Source of the DNA: Saturnia japonica
Taxonomy: Eukaryota > Arthropoda > Insecta > Lepidoptera > Saturniidae
Length of the DNA: 64,000 nt
Reading direction: 5' to 3'
NCBI GenBank assembly: GCA_033032175.1
Contig: CM065324.1
Location: forward strand, 2,790,001 to 2,854,000
Of this stretch, positions 1 through 10,649 are shown piece after piece. Each line of letters begins with the position of its first letter. The first letter of the stretch is position 1. The notes beneath the pieces were generated by a model. It did not search any database. It was given only the letters and a program-made list of their open reading frames with translations, and was not told the origin of the DNA. A program made the translations under genes and the position numbers.

Positions 1-250
1 TGTGTATATTGTGCGTATAAATATTTAAATGTATGTCAGCATATTTATATATGTTGGAATATGTAATAATTACATCATTGCATTCAATTTTAAATATATA
101 ATCGTTTACAGCCAGCCACCTGAGGTGTTTTTGCAAAATGTTTTGTAAATTCGTATGCCGGCTTCCAAGATACAGGCTCTGCCTAGTTTGGATGTCACTG
201 TGTAAATATGATTAAATCTTGTGTATAATAAATAAATTTACTTTTTAAAC
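1..250 (+). repeat. SINE-type 3' body fragment (shared with the S3 SINE)
   Basis: The block around 165-215 contains CTGCCTAGTTTGG followed by a tail that ends in AATAAATAAATTTA. A related block (TGCTTAGTTTGGAATTAAATGG) lies in the tRNA-derived SINE near 58.87 kb. I recognise this motif from the 3' body of lepidopteran SINEs. No tRNA-like head is visible, so this is a 5'-truncated or decayed copy. The outer boundaries are guesses. Confidence 0.4.
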
Positions 251-365
251 GCCAAACTCGAAATCATATTTTTTTTTTTTTCAAAAGGCATTAACACAGC
301 TTCATCTAGGTCGGACCAGTATGAGCCAACTTTTTCTATAATCCCATTAAAATTAAACTATACAA

Positions 366-490
366 AAAAAATTTGCCACGGCAAAGTGACCTAACTCCTC
401 CTGATGGTAAGCATGGCACAATCCAAAAACAATAGCGACCACCGAGAGATCAAATTCCATCGCTGGTTACCGTCATGCTAACCTACATAA
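366..490 (+). repeat. Dispersed repeat family K, partial copy
   Basis: Contains the family signature CTGATGGTAAGCAYRGYACAATCCAAAAACAAT, followed by a segment resembling GACCACCGAGAGATC. Matching copies lie at about 18.66, 42.81, 49.35, 51.11 and 54.95 kb on the plus strand and at about 8.26, 20.99 and 23.99 kb on the minus strand. No ORF, no tRNA-like head and no poly(A) was recognised. It is a non-coding dispersed repeat, probably SINE-like. Confidence 0.5.
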
Positions 491-594
491 ATATAAACTG
501 GATATTTACTGACATATCCTAAAACGCACCCCCACATAATCTCTTATAAGCGAATTACTATAACGGGTATTCACCATAAACATGGTTGTCGCGG

Positions 595-830
595 CCCAAT
601 CGAACAGTACTGCCCCATGAAGTGTATACGAATAACGCGTCGATAGACGCGAGTTCGAATCCCTGCGATGAAACCATAGCATTGCGGTAGTGCATTTTCT
701 AATACCCGGTTGGCTAACTAACTACCAACTATCACCCTTCTTTCGCCATTTCCTCGTACGTTACCCAGCAGGGTGCACCACGTGCAGGTGAGGTTACCTT
801 AGGTGTATCAAGTCTTGAGATGTTATATGA
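595..830 (+). repeat. tRNA-derived SINE family S1, degraded copy
   Basis: The segment GCGAGTTCGAATCCCTGCGATG at 649-670 is a good Pol III B box. It is followed by GAAACCATAGCATTGCGGTA, as in the copies at 1.92 and 54.42 kb. The A box region is worn. Downstream, 740-800 carries a block ending in GCAGGGTGCACCACGTGCAGGTGAGG whose reverse complement appears at 58.93-58.98 kb, so two repeat types may meet here. Confidence 0.5.
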
Positions 831-1280
831 CCCCCTTTAAACCCACTTTTAAAGTGATAAATTGAAACCACTATAGAACAAAAGCGTTATCGAGTTCTCA
901 ACACACTGCTTCAATTAAAGTATATATTATCCATTTTTACTGAGGATGTTTTTAAAAGCGACCGATAAAACCTTTTCTTTTTTATGACCGACTATTAACT
1001 TATCAGTTCGATAGGTCGTAAAATATTTATAGAGTTGATGCTTTTCGGTTGCTCAAATGAAGTTCAAACTTAACGCACTTGGTTCATATTGTTTATGTAT
1101 ACGAAATGACGAGCGATTTGGAGTATAAACTAAGGATAAGAATTTCGAACGGTTAGACTACAATGAAGGACAAGGAAAAGACATCGTAAAGAAACTGAAC
1201 CCTTGAAAAATGTTTTTGTTGTACCACTGCATGTAGGAAAAACATAAAACTGTTGTTTTCTTGGAGTTTGAAATTTTCAG
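831..1280. other. No gene seen
   Basis: AT-rich sequence without a recognisable repeat or believable ORF. The 63-codon minus-strand ORF at 1158-1349 runs into the neighbouring repeat and shows no domain. Confidence 0.5.
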
Positions 1281-1281
1281 G

Positions 1282-1545
1282 CTGGTGTGGTTTTCACTCC
1301 CGTACCTTCCCTTGGGGAATACCTCCAGCCTCCAGAAGGTCACAGCCAAATAACCTTGTGTTGTGTTCTTGCGGTGAGTAGGGTTTCCGAGCGCCTTGGA
1401 GTAAGGGGAGTCGAGTCGAAGGTCGGCAACGCGTTAGTTATACGGTACGACTTATACCTATGGTATTACAAGCGTCCATAGGCTTCTGGTAGCCGCTTAC
1501 TATCAGACGGCCCGTATGCTTCTTTTCCACCTTAGTTGAATAAAA
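1282..1545 (+). repeat. Dispersed repeat family M (SINE-like, Metulj-like tail)
   Basis: Contains AGCCAAATAACCTTGTGTTGTG, then GGTCGGCAACGCG and finally a GCTTACYATCAGRCGG block ending in an A-rich tail. The same ordered blocks occur at 15.84, 48.39 and 50.08 kb (plus strand) and 21.72 and 33.65 kb (minus strand). The GCTTACCATCAGGCGG ending recalls the 3' end of Metulj-type SINEs of butterflies. That name is from memory, not from an alignment. Confidence 0.55.
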
Positions 1546-1914
1546 AAAGAGGTCTTGGCCCAGCAGTAGGGTACTTACAGACTGATATTCTAAGTGTGGG
1601 TCACGGGGATTCGGTCGCGAAGTTCATAACTAAAACCAGTGGTTCCTTTTTTACGCTGGGTGATCCTACATGGATCCATCTTGCTCGGGGGACAGAACAG
1701 GTATGTCAGACCCTTACTGACTTAAACCTTGCCGTGTACCATCTTCTGCATTAATGGGGAGGTACGGGATCGCAGGAGTATACACCGCGTCACCTCGTTG
1801 GCTGGTCTTAGCTGACCAACAGCGTTAAAGGGAGTCAGTTTGTTATTACTCCGACTGTGAACTCCCAGAGTCCTAGGCGCCCAAACCATTGCAATGAATG
1901 TGCATTTGACACTA
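1546..1914. other. GC-richer unclassified segment, probably repeat-derived
   Basis: Begins with GGCCCAGCAGTAGGGTAC, reminiscent of the 3' end of lepidopteran RTE LINEs. A stretch more GC-rich than its surroundings follows, up to CCAGAGTCCTAGGCGCCC. A 72-codon plus-strand ORF (1536-1754) crosses the repeat boundary and has no recognisable domain. I see no second copy in the window. It is more likely an old retroelement piece than a host exon. Confidence 0.3.
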
Positions 1915-2185
1915 TGATGGCTCAGTGTTCAGTGGTAGAGTGGACAGACACCGTGTCGATCGACGTGAGTTCGAACCCCTGCAATGGGCCTGAGTGCCCG
2001 GTGAAGGAAAACATCGTGATGAAACCATAGCATTGTGGTAAGGCTTTTTCTACGCCTGGCTAGCTACCACCCTCAAGTTGAAAATCTTTCGCCTAATGCC
2101 TGTAGGTGTAGCCACATTGTCATTTAACATCAGAAGAGAATATGGTCAAACGCTAAATCTATAAATAAATTAAAAAAAAAACTAT
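1915..2185 (+). repeat. tRNA-derived SINE family S1
   Basis: A worn A box (AGTGGTAGAGTGG, about 1931-1943) and a clear B box (GAGTTCGAACCCC at 1967-1979) are spaced as in a tRNA gene. The body follows with GTGCCCGGTGAAGGAAAACATC and GAAACCATAGCATTG. The 3' part has CATTTAACATCAGA and a terminal A-rich tract. Related heads are at 0.65, 2.56 and 54.45 kb. This is the most complete S1 copy. Confidence 0.7.
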
Positions 2186-2514
2186 TTTTTCAAGTGTATT
2201 CTTTTTTCCAATAGATTCCTTAGAGACAGCCATAGATTTTTACCGTCTGAAGTAAAAAAAAATTGACAGACACTTTATGAATCTTTAGAATTTTGTGTCT
2301 AGCACAAAATATAATACATATAAATATCTACAAATAAAATTAAACCTTACCGCTAAAGTAACAGGAACCAGGACTTTAACTTTTGGGGCAACTTACCTGA
2401 AAAAAAAAGTTATTAACAGGGTTAAGATAATAAATAATATTTTCTTCCTTACGGTCATTTATTTCCAAAATTAATTTTTGGAAAAGCATTATCAGGCATT
2501 AGAAAAGCATTATA

Positions 2515-2610
2515 TAGCGAAGTGGTAGCACACGCAAATAACACGTCGATTGACATAGGTTCGAATCTTACCATGAGCCTTATCCTTTAGCTGAAAGACG
2601 ACATCGCGAT
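2515..2610 (+). repeat. tRNA-derived SINE S1, head-only fragment
   Basis: AGTGGTAGCACACG followed by GGTTCGAATCT at 2558-2568 gives A-box-like and B-box-like sequence, then CATGAGCCTTATCC and ACGACATCGCGATAAAAC as in the other S1 copies. The tail is missing or unrecognisable. Confidence 0.5.
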
Positions 2611-3254
2611 AAAACAAACATATTACAATTAATTAATGTCTTCATGTCGTTTAATTTTTGATTTTTTATACATATAGAAAGCACACACCAATCAAAAAAA
2701 GCAAAAAGTTTACTCGACTTAGGGTTGTCATCACTTAAATTGATTACGCCGCCGCGCCGCACCGCGCCCCGGACAATTTAATGAAAATCATCAGATATTA
2801 GGAGGAAATAGAGATTTTTCACCGCACAATTGTTTTAAACAAAAAAACACATTTTCTTTATTAACTCATACAACGTATTCTCTATTTATTTTGTAACTAG
2901 ATGTGCTCGCGGCTCCACACGCGTTAACTGCAGAATTAATAATATCTAAAAATATATTTATCTCTTTCAAGTTGTATGTTTTAATCCGCGTTCAAAGTCA
3001 CATCCGATAGTCAGGTTTACTTTTAAATATTGGATTCCGATCGTCACTGTAAACATAAGCGGCTGATATAATTATCTATCAGCTTCTAATTTGGTTCGAG
3101 TAAAAACTTATGTATAAACAAATAGTTCACGTCCGCTCCGCTGCACTGCCGCGCCGCACCGCATCGGCACGTGTTTCAATATTTTATTACTTTGTATCAC
3201 CGTATTGTATTATTGATTAATTCTGTAATACTTATTATATATGTAACTCGGTGT
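2611..3254. other. AT-rich stretch with two GC-rich clusters; no gene
   Basis: Two short clusters of the type GCCGCGCCGCACCGC (2748-2768 and about 3140-3163) stand out in AT-rich DNA. Similar clusters occur at 6748-6780 and 35376-35400. No ORF or known repeat is recognised. Confidence 0.4.
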
Positions 3255-3440
3255 ACGAGTTTTTTTTTTTCGAACTGACTATAGTGTAATCCTTAAGGAC
3301 CTTGGAGCCATTATAGAGAGGCCTTTGACAGCTTCACCGGACATGGGGGCGAGCCGCGAAAGTGAGGTAACAAGCTCAGGAGCGCGAATGTACCAAAACG
3401 TCGACTTGGGTTGTTGCCGTACATGCAAATAAGTTCAGCG
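3255..3440 (-). repeat. Non-LTR retrotransposon 3' tail, family L3
   Basis: The T run at 3260-3270 is the complement of a poly(A) tail. It is followed by CGAACTGACTATAG and a long block with ACAGCTTCACCGGACATGG and GGCGAG. The same order is seen at 21.99 and 63.65 kb (minus strand) and at 12.41 and 13.74 kb (plus strand). The piece is a 5'-truncated retrotransposon 3' end. No coding part is visible, so I cannot name the clade. Confidence 0.6.
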
Positions 3441-3717
3441 AGAGTTGACAGAAAAACTGTAGTTCTGTCTGTACATGTTATTTATTTCTAAATTTCCTCG
3501 TGGATAATTGGACATCGATCACAAATGACTTTTTTTATCTGTACCTATATCTCGTTTTTATGTCAGATTTACATAAATCCAAAACGACTTGACTTATTTT
3601 TATGAAATTCCTATGGAAAGTTTATGTTATTACTCATTGATAGGTTACGTATAAAAATTGTCAATACTCTACAAAATCATAAAATAACAAAAAAAATACA
3701 CTGGAAGTATATAAAAA

Positions 3718-4348
3718 CTAGCTATGCAACGCGGTTTCACCCCCATTTAAACTTATAAGAAATCCCTGATTGATGATTTATAATACTTCAGTATAGACAA
3801 TATTTTTATAGGGCGGCCAGATGGTGACATCGCGGCATCGCACGAATCGTTCGCGCCACTACTAACGGTAGACAAAGACCCGAGCCTAGTGTTGAATTAT
3901 TTTAATTTTGCATTATCTCTCAAACTATCCATCCAAATAACATACTGTAAAAAACAAAGTTTATCTTCATTAAACTGTCGTTATGATGAAGTAACTTTTA
4001 TTCGTAAGGATTAATATGCCATGCATAACAATAATGCTCATAAATTATTTTTTTCCAAATTTGCAAAATACCTTTTTGTGGCTTATGTATAAGAGACAGA
4101 TATATGCTATCGCTGACTTCTTTTAGATATACTAATGACCAATATTTTTATAGAACATTGTCTTTACCTATCATTATCCATTAAGCCAGCGCACGCGGAT
4201 AAAGCAGTTCGCGAGAGCTTCGACTTCCGACTTACGTAACAAAAATCCATATTTATGGCTAGCTGGGATCCAACAGGTACTTCCAGAGATTAGCGTGTTT
4301 AAACAAACAAACAAAAAAAACTTTTCCGCTTTATTTTATTAGTATAGA
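3718..4348 (-). mobile_element. Helitron-like non-autonomous element, family B copy 1
   Basis: Read on the minus strand, it starts TCTATACTAATAAAATAAAG and ends in a GTGAAACCGCG-type terminus followed by CTAG (3718-3721), with a T outside, as expected for a Helitron 3' end. Internal blocks such as TTGTGGCTTATGTATAAGAGA also occur in copies at 8.45-9.22 and 38.06-38.59 kb. No RepHel coding sequence is present. The base 5' of the start is C rather than the usual A. Confidence 0.6.
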
Positions 4349-6740
4349 GTATATATGTAAAAATCGATGTGTGTATGTATGGACTCTAAAACGGTTGGAG
4401 CGATCAGATCAAAGTTTCCTATGGACTCCAAAGCCGCACAGAAACGCGTGGCCGGGTTTGCTAGTTATCAATATTATGAGTAATAATAAAGTTACGAGAC
4501 GAAACTTATTACTGAATAATAAACACGTGTGATGCCATGGGGCACTGCTAGTCAATAAATTACTTCTTTGAATTTTGGCAATTTGCATAAACAATTTTAG
4601 TATGACAAAAACTTTAGGATCAATTTTAATTCTCAAACAGAATCCTGACTAGGTAGTGTTTTAATATTTATTGTTCGAATACTGTGATAAAATCAATTAT
4701 TTATTACTTCCTTATTAATAATATTATTTGTTTAGGGGAAAAAAGTACGTTGGAATGTCATACATATTCCTTGGCAAATAATTTAATTCTTGATCGTTTA
4801 GTGTACCTCCTCTAGCGGATAAAGATTGAACTAATTGTAAAGATGTTTAACAAAGCCGTCATTCTTAAAGGTTTTAATTTATAGACCCTAGATGTCGTTA
4901 GTAGGTACTACAAAGAGAATAAAAATGTGTAATACTTAATTAGATTGTCAAACACGTACTAAAATATGCAAATATTATACAATGTTAAGTAAATGACCTA
5001 ATGTCATAACATTAAGCAAAACATTAAACATAGCTATGATAATTTTATTTAAATAGTAATAAAATAAGAGCAAAGTGCAATTATGAGAAATATATTATAT
5101 CTATGTTATCTCATAGACGACAAATAGAAGTAATTAATTTGTAAATAATAAAACAAGTAAACAGGATTGAATCATTTTGTTTGTTGAATCGTTTTAATAA
5201 CATATTATATGAATTTGAATTGAATTTAATATTAAACTTTCTATACATATTACGTAAATAAGTAAATGCATTAAACAATTACTTCAATAAATCACTGACC
5301 TTACTAGGTCAAAGTCACGCAGTTTCGAATTACAAAATTATTTTCCGTCGTTGGCAGTGGCGCCACCGTCTACAGACATTGAAATAGTATTTCTTTTTAG
5401 TTTTTTAAACATGTAAATAATTATTGTTTTAGTGAATCGGCAAATTCCATATAACTGTAGTCATCTAACAAATTAAGGAAATTAGATGTGATTTATTAAG
5501 ACGGATTTTAAAGTGAGGATACAGAAATAAAAAATTATAAATAAACACATCGTACATCAAAGTAGATATGATGTTAATAATATTTAGATCGCTGATGTGT
5601 AATTTTCGAACCAATAAGAGAATTTCAGGCAAAATTATTATTAGCACAGATGGCGTGGGTGACGCAGGCACTTAGTGTTTCAGATCTCATAGATTCAATC
5701 ATTTTTACTAAACAACAACGTTGTCGTGACGTCTAGCAAAGTATCTAGCGACTAAATTAAGATTGTTTGAAACGTCTTGCTTCGCAGGATATAGGAATAG
5801 GTCTTTCTTTACCCCCAAAGACCTCAAGAGAATGTTTTTATTAATAAATCGATTTTATAAAATTACAAATAGACATTTTAATTTTTTATAACTACATTGC
5901 TTTGTAAAATAATTTATATCAGATCGTTCTTAATATGCCCCGGTTCTTAATAAGACACACATTAGCATTAGCATCTTATTTATATTTTTGGTGTATGAAC
6001 AATATGACGTTTGTGAGGTAGATAAAGTAAGGAGCATTTGTGTTTCACTATTTCTGCCTACCTAAGAACAACAAGAAACAAACATAGAACGCTATGTTTT
6101 AAAAATATTAAAATCTTTCATATATTAAATCATCCGTTGTGAATTTTCATGCTTGTCAAATAATACAATGTAACAAAGTAAGACTCAGTACGCTAGCGCT
6201 TGTCCGCAATCTCACATGATGTTAAGTGAGGACGTAGCGAGATCGCAGAACGCTAAACCTAGAAAAACATCTGGTTCTCAAGTGCACTTGCCTGAATTCA
6301 TACACCGATGAGTGTTTCATAAATGTTTTAAACTTATTGTGTTTTTTTGTTGTAAAAAACATAATTTATTATAATTAATGGATGAATTTCAATTGAGTTT
6401 TTTAATATTATTATTCAGTTACAAGTAGTTTGAATGATCTAAACGGTTGTTAGTTTATTAAACAAATAATAATGATGTAACTAAGTAATGAAGTAAATAA
6501 GATGCGATAACTTATTATCAACAGGATATATAATTAAAATATATATAAAACAATATATCAACCGTTGATATAATTAAGTATATAACATAGTCGGGTGTAT
6601 TATTAAAATTGAGAAAAACTCTTTTCTGGACGTTTGATAGTTGTTATTTGGACAGTACTAAAACTATTATCCGTATAGTTATTATACCTACCTACTTATT
6701 TAGCGGTTTAGCCGCGTTTGCTTTTTTTTCTAACGCGCTT
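4349..6740. other. No gene seen; AT-rich
   Basis: About 2.4 kb of AT-rich sequence. Short ORFs (minus strand 4409-4636 and 5465-5671) have low-complexity compositions and no domain. No clear repeat boundary was found. Confidence 0.5.
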
Positions 6741-6799
6741 TAAGTGTCACGCCGCGCCGAGCCGTCACGTCGCGTCGCCAACACACCCAGACTGTAAAG

Positions 6800-7171
6800 T
6801 AGGTAGCGGTGGGCGATTATGAGATATACTAATAGAATCATTCTATTATGAAGATAACTCGAGATAATTCGATTATAGCCATTAATAATTACTAATATTA
6901 GTAGATATTTTGATGATGAGTGATCATTGATAATCGAATTACCATTAGTAATTACTAATGCTAGGTTACTATTAATAATAGTTACTAATTTGATAAAAGT
7001 AATAATTATTACGACCGAACGATCTTTTTTTGCTAATTGATACATGTGTTCTTGTACAGAACTTTGTTTACGACTGCGCGCCCTTTTTTCATATTCGTAA
7101 ATCGATTATGAATGATCACTCATCATCGAAATATCTCGATTATGTAAATCATTCATAATAGCCCACCTCTA
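6800..7171. mobile_element. hAT-like MITE with 8-bp target duplication
   Basis: The ends are TAGGTAGCGGTGGGCGATTA on the left and the reverse complement of TAGAGGTGGGCTATTATGA on the right. They are flanked by identical 8-bp direct repeats CTGTAAAG at 6792-6799 and 7172-7179. A TAGRGGTGGGC-type end with an 8-bp duplication is typical of hAT elements. A subterminal inverted pair (6904-6941 against 7098-7135) adds foldback potential. The 372-bp length and lack of a transposase make it non-autonomous. Confidence 0.8.
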
Positions 7172-7324
7172 CTGTAAAGACTTATTATCGTTGTTTTCAC
7201 TTACAGCTTGCTAGACAACTGGACGTTCATGGTTACTGCTTTGCTCCTTAGGATCGTGGCGTATAGTTATATAACCTTCTTCAATAAATCTATACCATCC
7301 ATACTAAATTTGTAATGACACTAA

Positions 7325-7331
7325 TCGTACT

Positions 7332-7362
<31 letters not shown>
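7325..7362. repeat. AT dinucleotide microsatellite
   Basis: A nearly pure (TA)n tract at the left edge of a Helitron-like element. Confidence 0.8.
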
Positions 7363-7550
7363 AAGGCGAAAGTTTGTGAGTCTATTTTTACATGTTTGTT
7401 ACTTCTACACGCTCAAACGACTGGACCAATTTTAATGAAATTTGGTATGTAGGTAGCTGATACCCGGGATTAACACATGGGCTAGTTTTAAGGTTTGTTT
7501 TGAAGGTGTATTTTAAATTATACGCGGGTGAAACCGCGTGGCACAGCTAG
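7355..7550 (+). mobile_element. Helitron-like non-autonomous element
   Basis: The left part (AAAGGCGAAAGTTTGTGAG, then CTGGACCAATTTTAATGAAA) matches the general body of lepidopteran Helitrons. The right end has a perfect small hairpin, CGCGG GTGAAA CCGCG at 7524-7539, followed by GGCACAG and CTAG (7547-7550), with T as the next base. This is the canonical Helitron 3' layout. The 5' end is blurred by the microsatellite. Confidence 0.65.
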
Positions 7551-8245
7551 TAATATTATAAATTCGGAAGTAACTCTGTCTGTCTGTTATGTTTTCACGC
7601 CTAAACCGCTGAACCACTTTATTGGATTTTGGTATAGAGATAGATCGGACTTTGGGAAACGACATAGGCTACCCCTTTGTCACGAAAGTATTCTTGAAGG
7701 GGTGAAATAGAGGATGAAAATTCGAATGAAGAATACGTTACACCAATTTTGTTGATTTTTTATATAGAGATATATTGGCCTTTGGAGAAGGACATGGACT
7801 ACCTTTTTTCACGAAAATTCAACTTGTAGGGGTGAAATAGGAGATGAAAATTCGAATGAAGAACATAATATGAAAACAATTTTATGAATTTTACTATAGA
7901 TATATATATTGGAACTTGGAGAAAGACATAGCTCGCCTTTTGTCGCGAAAATAAAACTTGAAGGGGTGAAATCGGGGATGAAAATTCGAATGAAGAACCC
8001 AACAAATCAGTTTTGACGAATTTTGGTATTGAGATATATTGAACCTTGCAGATGGACATAGCATACCTTAGGTCGCAAAAATAGAACTTGAAGGGGGTGA
8101 AATCGGGAATGAAAATTCGAATGAAGAACCCATCGTTTCTCAAATTAGGGATATGAAAATTCATTTTTATGCTTTTGGTAAGAAATAAGAGGGTTTCGCA
8201 ATTCTTTAATAATCTCGCAAGGCGATACAACAAGGGATGATTTCA
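7551..8245 (+). repeat. Helitron-like sequence carrying four ~132-bp tandem units
   Basis: Starts TAATATTATAAATTCGG directly after the CTAG of the previous element. A block GATGAAAATTCGAATGAAGA recurs at 7713, 7843, 7977 and 8109 (the last with one change), giving spacings of 130, 134 and 132 bases. Each unit also has GGGGTGAAAT just before it. A 144-codon minus-strand ORF (7799-8233) is a by-product of the repetition and not a gene. Confidence 0.75.
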
Positions 8246-8254
8246 ATTATTTTT

Positions 8255-8446
8255 GAGTTTCATTTGACGGTTAATGTGTTGAATTCATTCTGACAAATAA
8301 TTACAATACCATACAAATTTTCATCGCGTTATGGTGTCAGTCTGTGTAAATGCAGTAATATAGCAGGGTGGTAGGAACCGCCACCATCACACACATATTG
8401 ATAACCAATCTATATTTTCCTTTTGGTTTGTCGTGTTCCTATATAA
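8255..8446 (-). repeat. Dispersed repeat family K, minus-strand copy
   Basis: GACGGTTAATGTGTTG, AATATAGCAGGGTGGTAGG and TTGGTTTGTCGTGTTCC occur in the same order at 20.99-21.22 kb. The last block is the reverse complement of the family's distal part at 18.79 kb. Confidence 0.5.
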
Positions 8447-9217
8447 CACTAGGCTACAACTCTCGGCTAGCCTTGAATATTGATTTTCGTTAAGTAAGTC
8501 AGAGGTCAAAGCGCTCGTGAATGGCTTTAACCGCGTGCGCTGGCCTATTGGTTATTGATATGTAAACACAATGATATACAAAAACATTGGTTCTTAGTGT
8601 TGGCTTCATAAAAAAACATATTAAATATAAAACGACTTCTGTTGTCAATCGGTGTATACGGTTTGAATTATATTGTAGCGGAAGTTTTTCGGCACACCAT
8701 CTATGCATAGATTTGCTAAATAGAAATTGTAATACATAAGGATTAGTTGAATCATGTCAAAGGACAGTATCACACAAGGAATAAAAGTGTCTAAACGTTA
8801 CATTGTTTCTCTGATACCAAGTTTGCGGATAAAAAAAACTCCGCGATAGCATATATCTAGCTCTTATACATAAGCCACAATAAGCTATTTTGTGACAAAC
8901 ATTTGTTGAATATATTAGAAAGCGATTTATGAGCATTATTTTTCTAGCGATGGCATATTAAACCTTACGAACAAAAGTTACATGCTTCATCAACAAGACA
9001 ATTTTATAAAGATAAACTTTGCTCTTTACAGCATGTTATTTGGATGCATATGTGAGATAATGGAAAATTATAATAATTCAACACTCAGCGTGCATTGTAA
9101 AGCATAATCCTCTGGCCACACGATAAAAATATTGTCTATACTGAAGTATATATTATAAATCATCAATCAGTGATTTATTTTCAATTATATGCGGACGAAA
9201 CCGCGGTGCACAACTAG
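8447..9217 (+). mobile_element. Helitron-like element, family B copy 2, 5'-truncated
   Basis: Shares ordered blocks with 3.72-4.35 kb (inverted) and 38.06-38.59 kb: TTAAGTAAGTCAGAGG, ACCGCGTGCGCTGG, TCTTATACATAAGCCACAAT and a 3' end CGGACGAAACCGCGG followed by CTAG at 9214-9217 with T next. The usual TCTATAC start is absent. ORFs inside are not credible. Confidence 0.6.
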
Positions 9218-10105
9218 TAGATTATAAAATACAGAATTTAAACAAACTTGAGCTTTATAACGTTTGACAATCTTAACTCAACAGTTGTTTCATTTATCCA
9301 CTTTCTGCCTTACACCTCTAACATATTCACCGTGATCATATCGGTCCATTTAACAACTGAATCGTATTTTTATCGAGACAAAAATCCAAGCTACGCATTT
9401 GGAATATTTTGAACAGGCGCCAAACCGTCTGCCCTACATACTCGGTTTATTTCTACGTCTGCTTTTATATCCTTATGGAGCGTTAGAGTAATTTGAACCC
9501 TTGCCTCATAGGAATAAAGTATAAAAAACCTACTAACTATGGTTGGTACATTTTGACGATTTATTATGTTATTAATGTTGTGTTGCGGAGAGCAATTTGT
9601 GAGTTTGTGAGTCATGAATATTTAGCTAAAGAGTAGTACGTAAACTAGTTAACATGGTTGGATGGTAATGTTGAGAAACCCAGTCATGTTTCTAGTTCCT
9701 AGATTAATTCAACGATCTTTGTACTCTTCTTCATAATTCTTTTTAGTAACGAAGTTGCTTATCGAGGAGTGTCGGGAGCTAAACTGTAAAATGTATCCGA
9801 CCGACACTAAAAAACAAACATACATATATATATTTAAATTACATGGTCTCCTGTAATTGCAAGATACAATGTTTATTCGAGAGATTTTATTCTTATCATA
9901 AACTAAGAGCAAAGTGCATGTCTGTTTTTTGCATTTTCAGTTGGTTCGATTCCAGGTAAAGGTAAACTTTTTTAATAAATCTGTGAATGCAGTTATTATT
10001 ATTTCAATAAATGAAATAATTTTTCCTTAGAGTATAATTTGATATCTTCAATATTTAGTATACTTTTCCTCCATGTCCCGTTCGTTTTTTCCACCCTGTA
10101 TAAAA
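9218..10105. other. No gene seen
   Basis: AT-rich DNA with two short minus-strand ORFs (9391-9615, 9709-9912) lacking any domain. GGTTCGATTCC at 9943-9953 resembles a Pol III B box but has no A box or SINE body. Confidence 0.5.
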
Positions 10106-10109
10106 GAAG

Positions 10110-10329
10110 ACCGTGACTGACTGACTGTCCGATCTATAAAACACAGCTCAAAACACTAAACGGATTAGGCAAAAATTTGGAACACATAGTTATTATGAAG
10201 TAGACATACGCTTAGAACGTATTTTTTTAAATTAACCCCAAAAGGTGTGTAACGAGGGTCCAAAATTTGTATGGAGTGGAGAAATTGGTCGAATTAATTT
10301 TACACGGATGAAATCGTGGACACAGCTAG
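10110..10329 (+). mobile_element. Helitron-like 3' portion
   Basis: The body contains GACTGACTGACTGTCCG and CTAAACGGATTAGGC, then ACACGGATGAAATCGTGGACACAG and CTAG at 10326-10329. The terminal hairpin is decayed and the next base is A, not T. A similar GACTGACTG start is at 56.65 kb. Confidence 0.45.
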
Positions 10330-10649
10330 ATTTATATTGGTCACTGTCGTTTGTATAAATAAACAAATACATTTGAATAATAATATCACTATTAAATGTC
10401 AGTTTGCAGTGTGAGCTCTGTCCGTAAAACAGATTTATGGGCTTGAGCGTGGCCCACGCCCACCCACTGATACCAAAACATCAATGTCAATATCATAAAA
10501 CATTTGATTTCGCTCATGACATAGACCTTTGATTATATAAATGTCACATAATCAAAGACATAGAGACATCATTCCAAATTTGCTGTATTGGTGTATACCT
10601 AAACTGTACTACTTTGATAAAAATTATGTTTTACATTTAAGTAATTATA

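Noticed and set aside
1536..1754. 72-codon plus-strand ORF
   Set aside because: It begins in the A-rich end of a family M copy and has no domain.
6740..7045. 101-codon minus-strand ORF
   Set aside because: It crosses the boundary and target duplication of the hAT-like MITE and has low-complexity Ile/Asn-rich sequence.
7325..8135. CRISPR-like array (regular repeats)
   Set aside because: The units are ~132 bp, diverged and directly adjacent, without unique spacers, and the setting is an animal genome.
7799..8233. 144-codon minus-strand ORF
   Set aside because: It lies in the four-unit tandem repeat and owes its length to the repetition. The translation shows the same segment several times and no domain.
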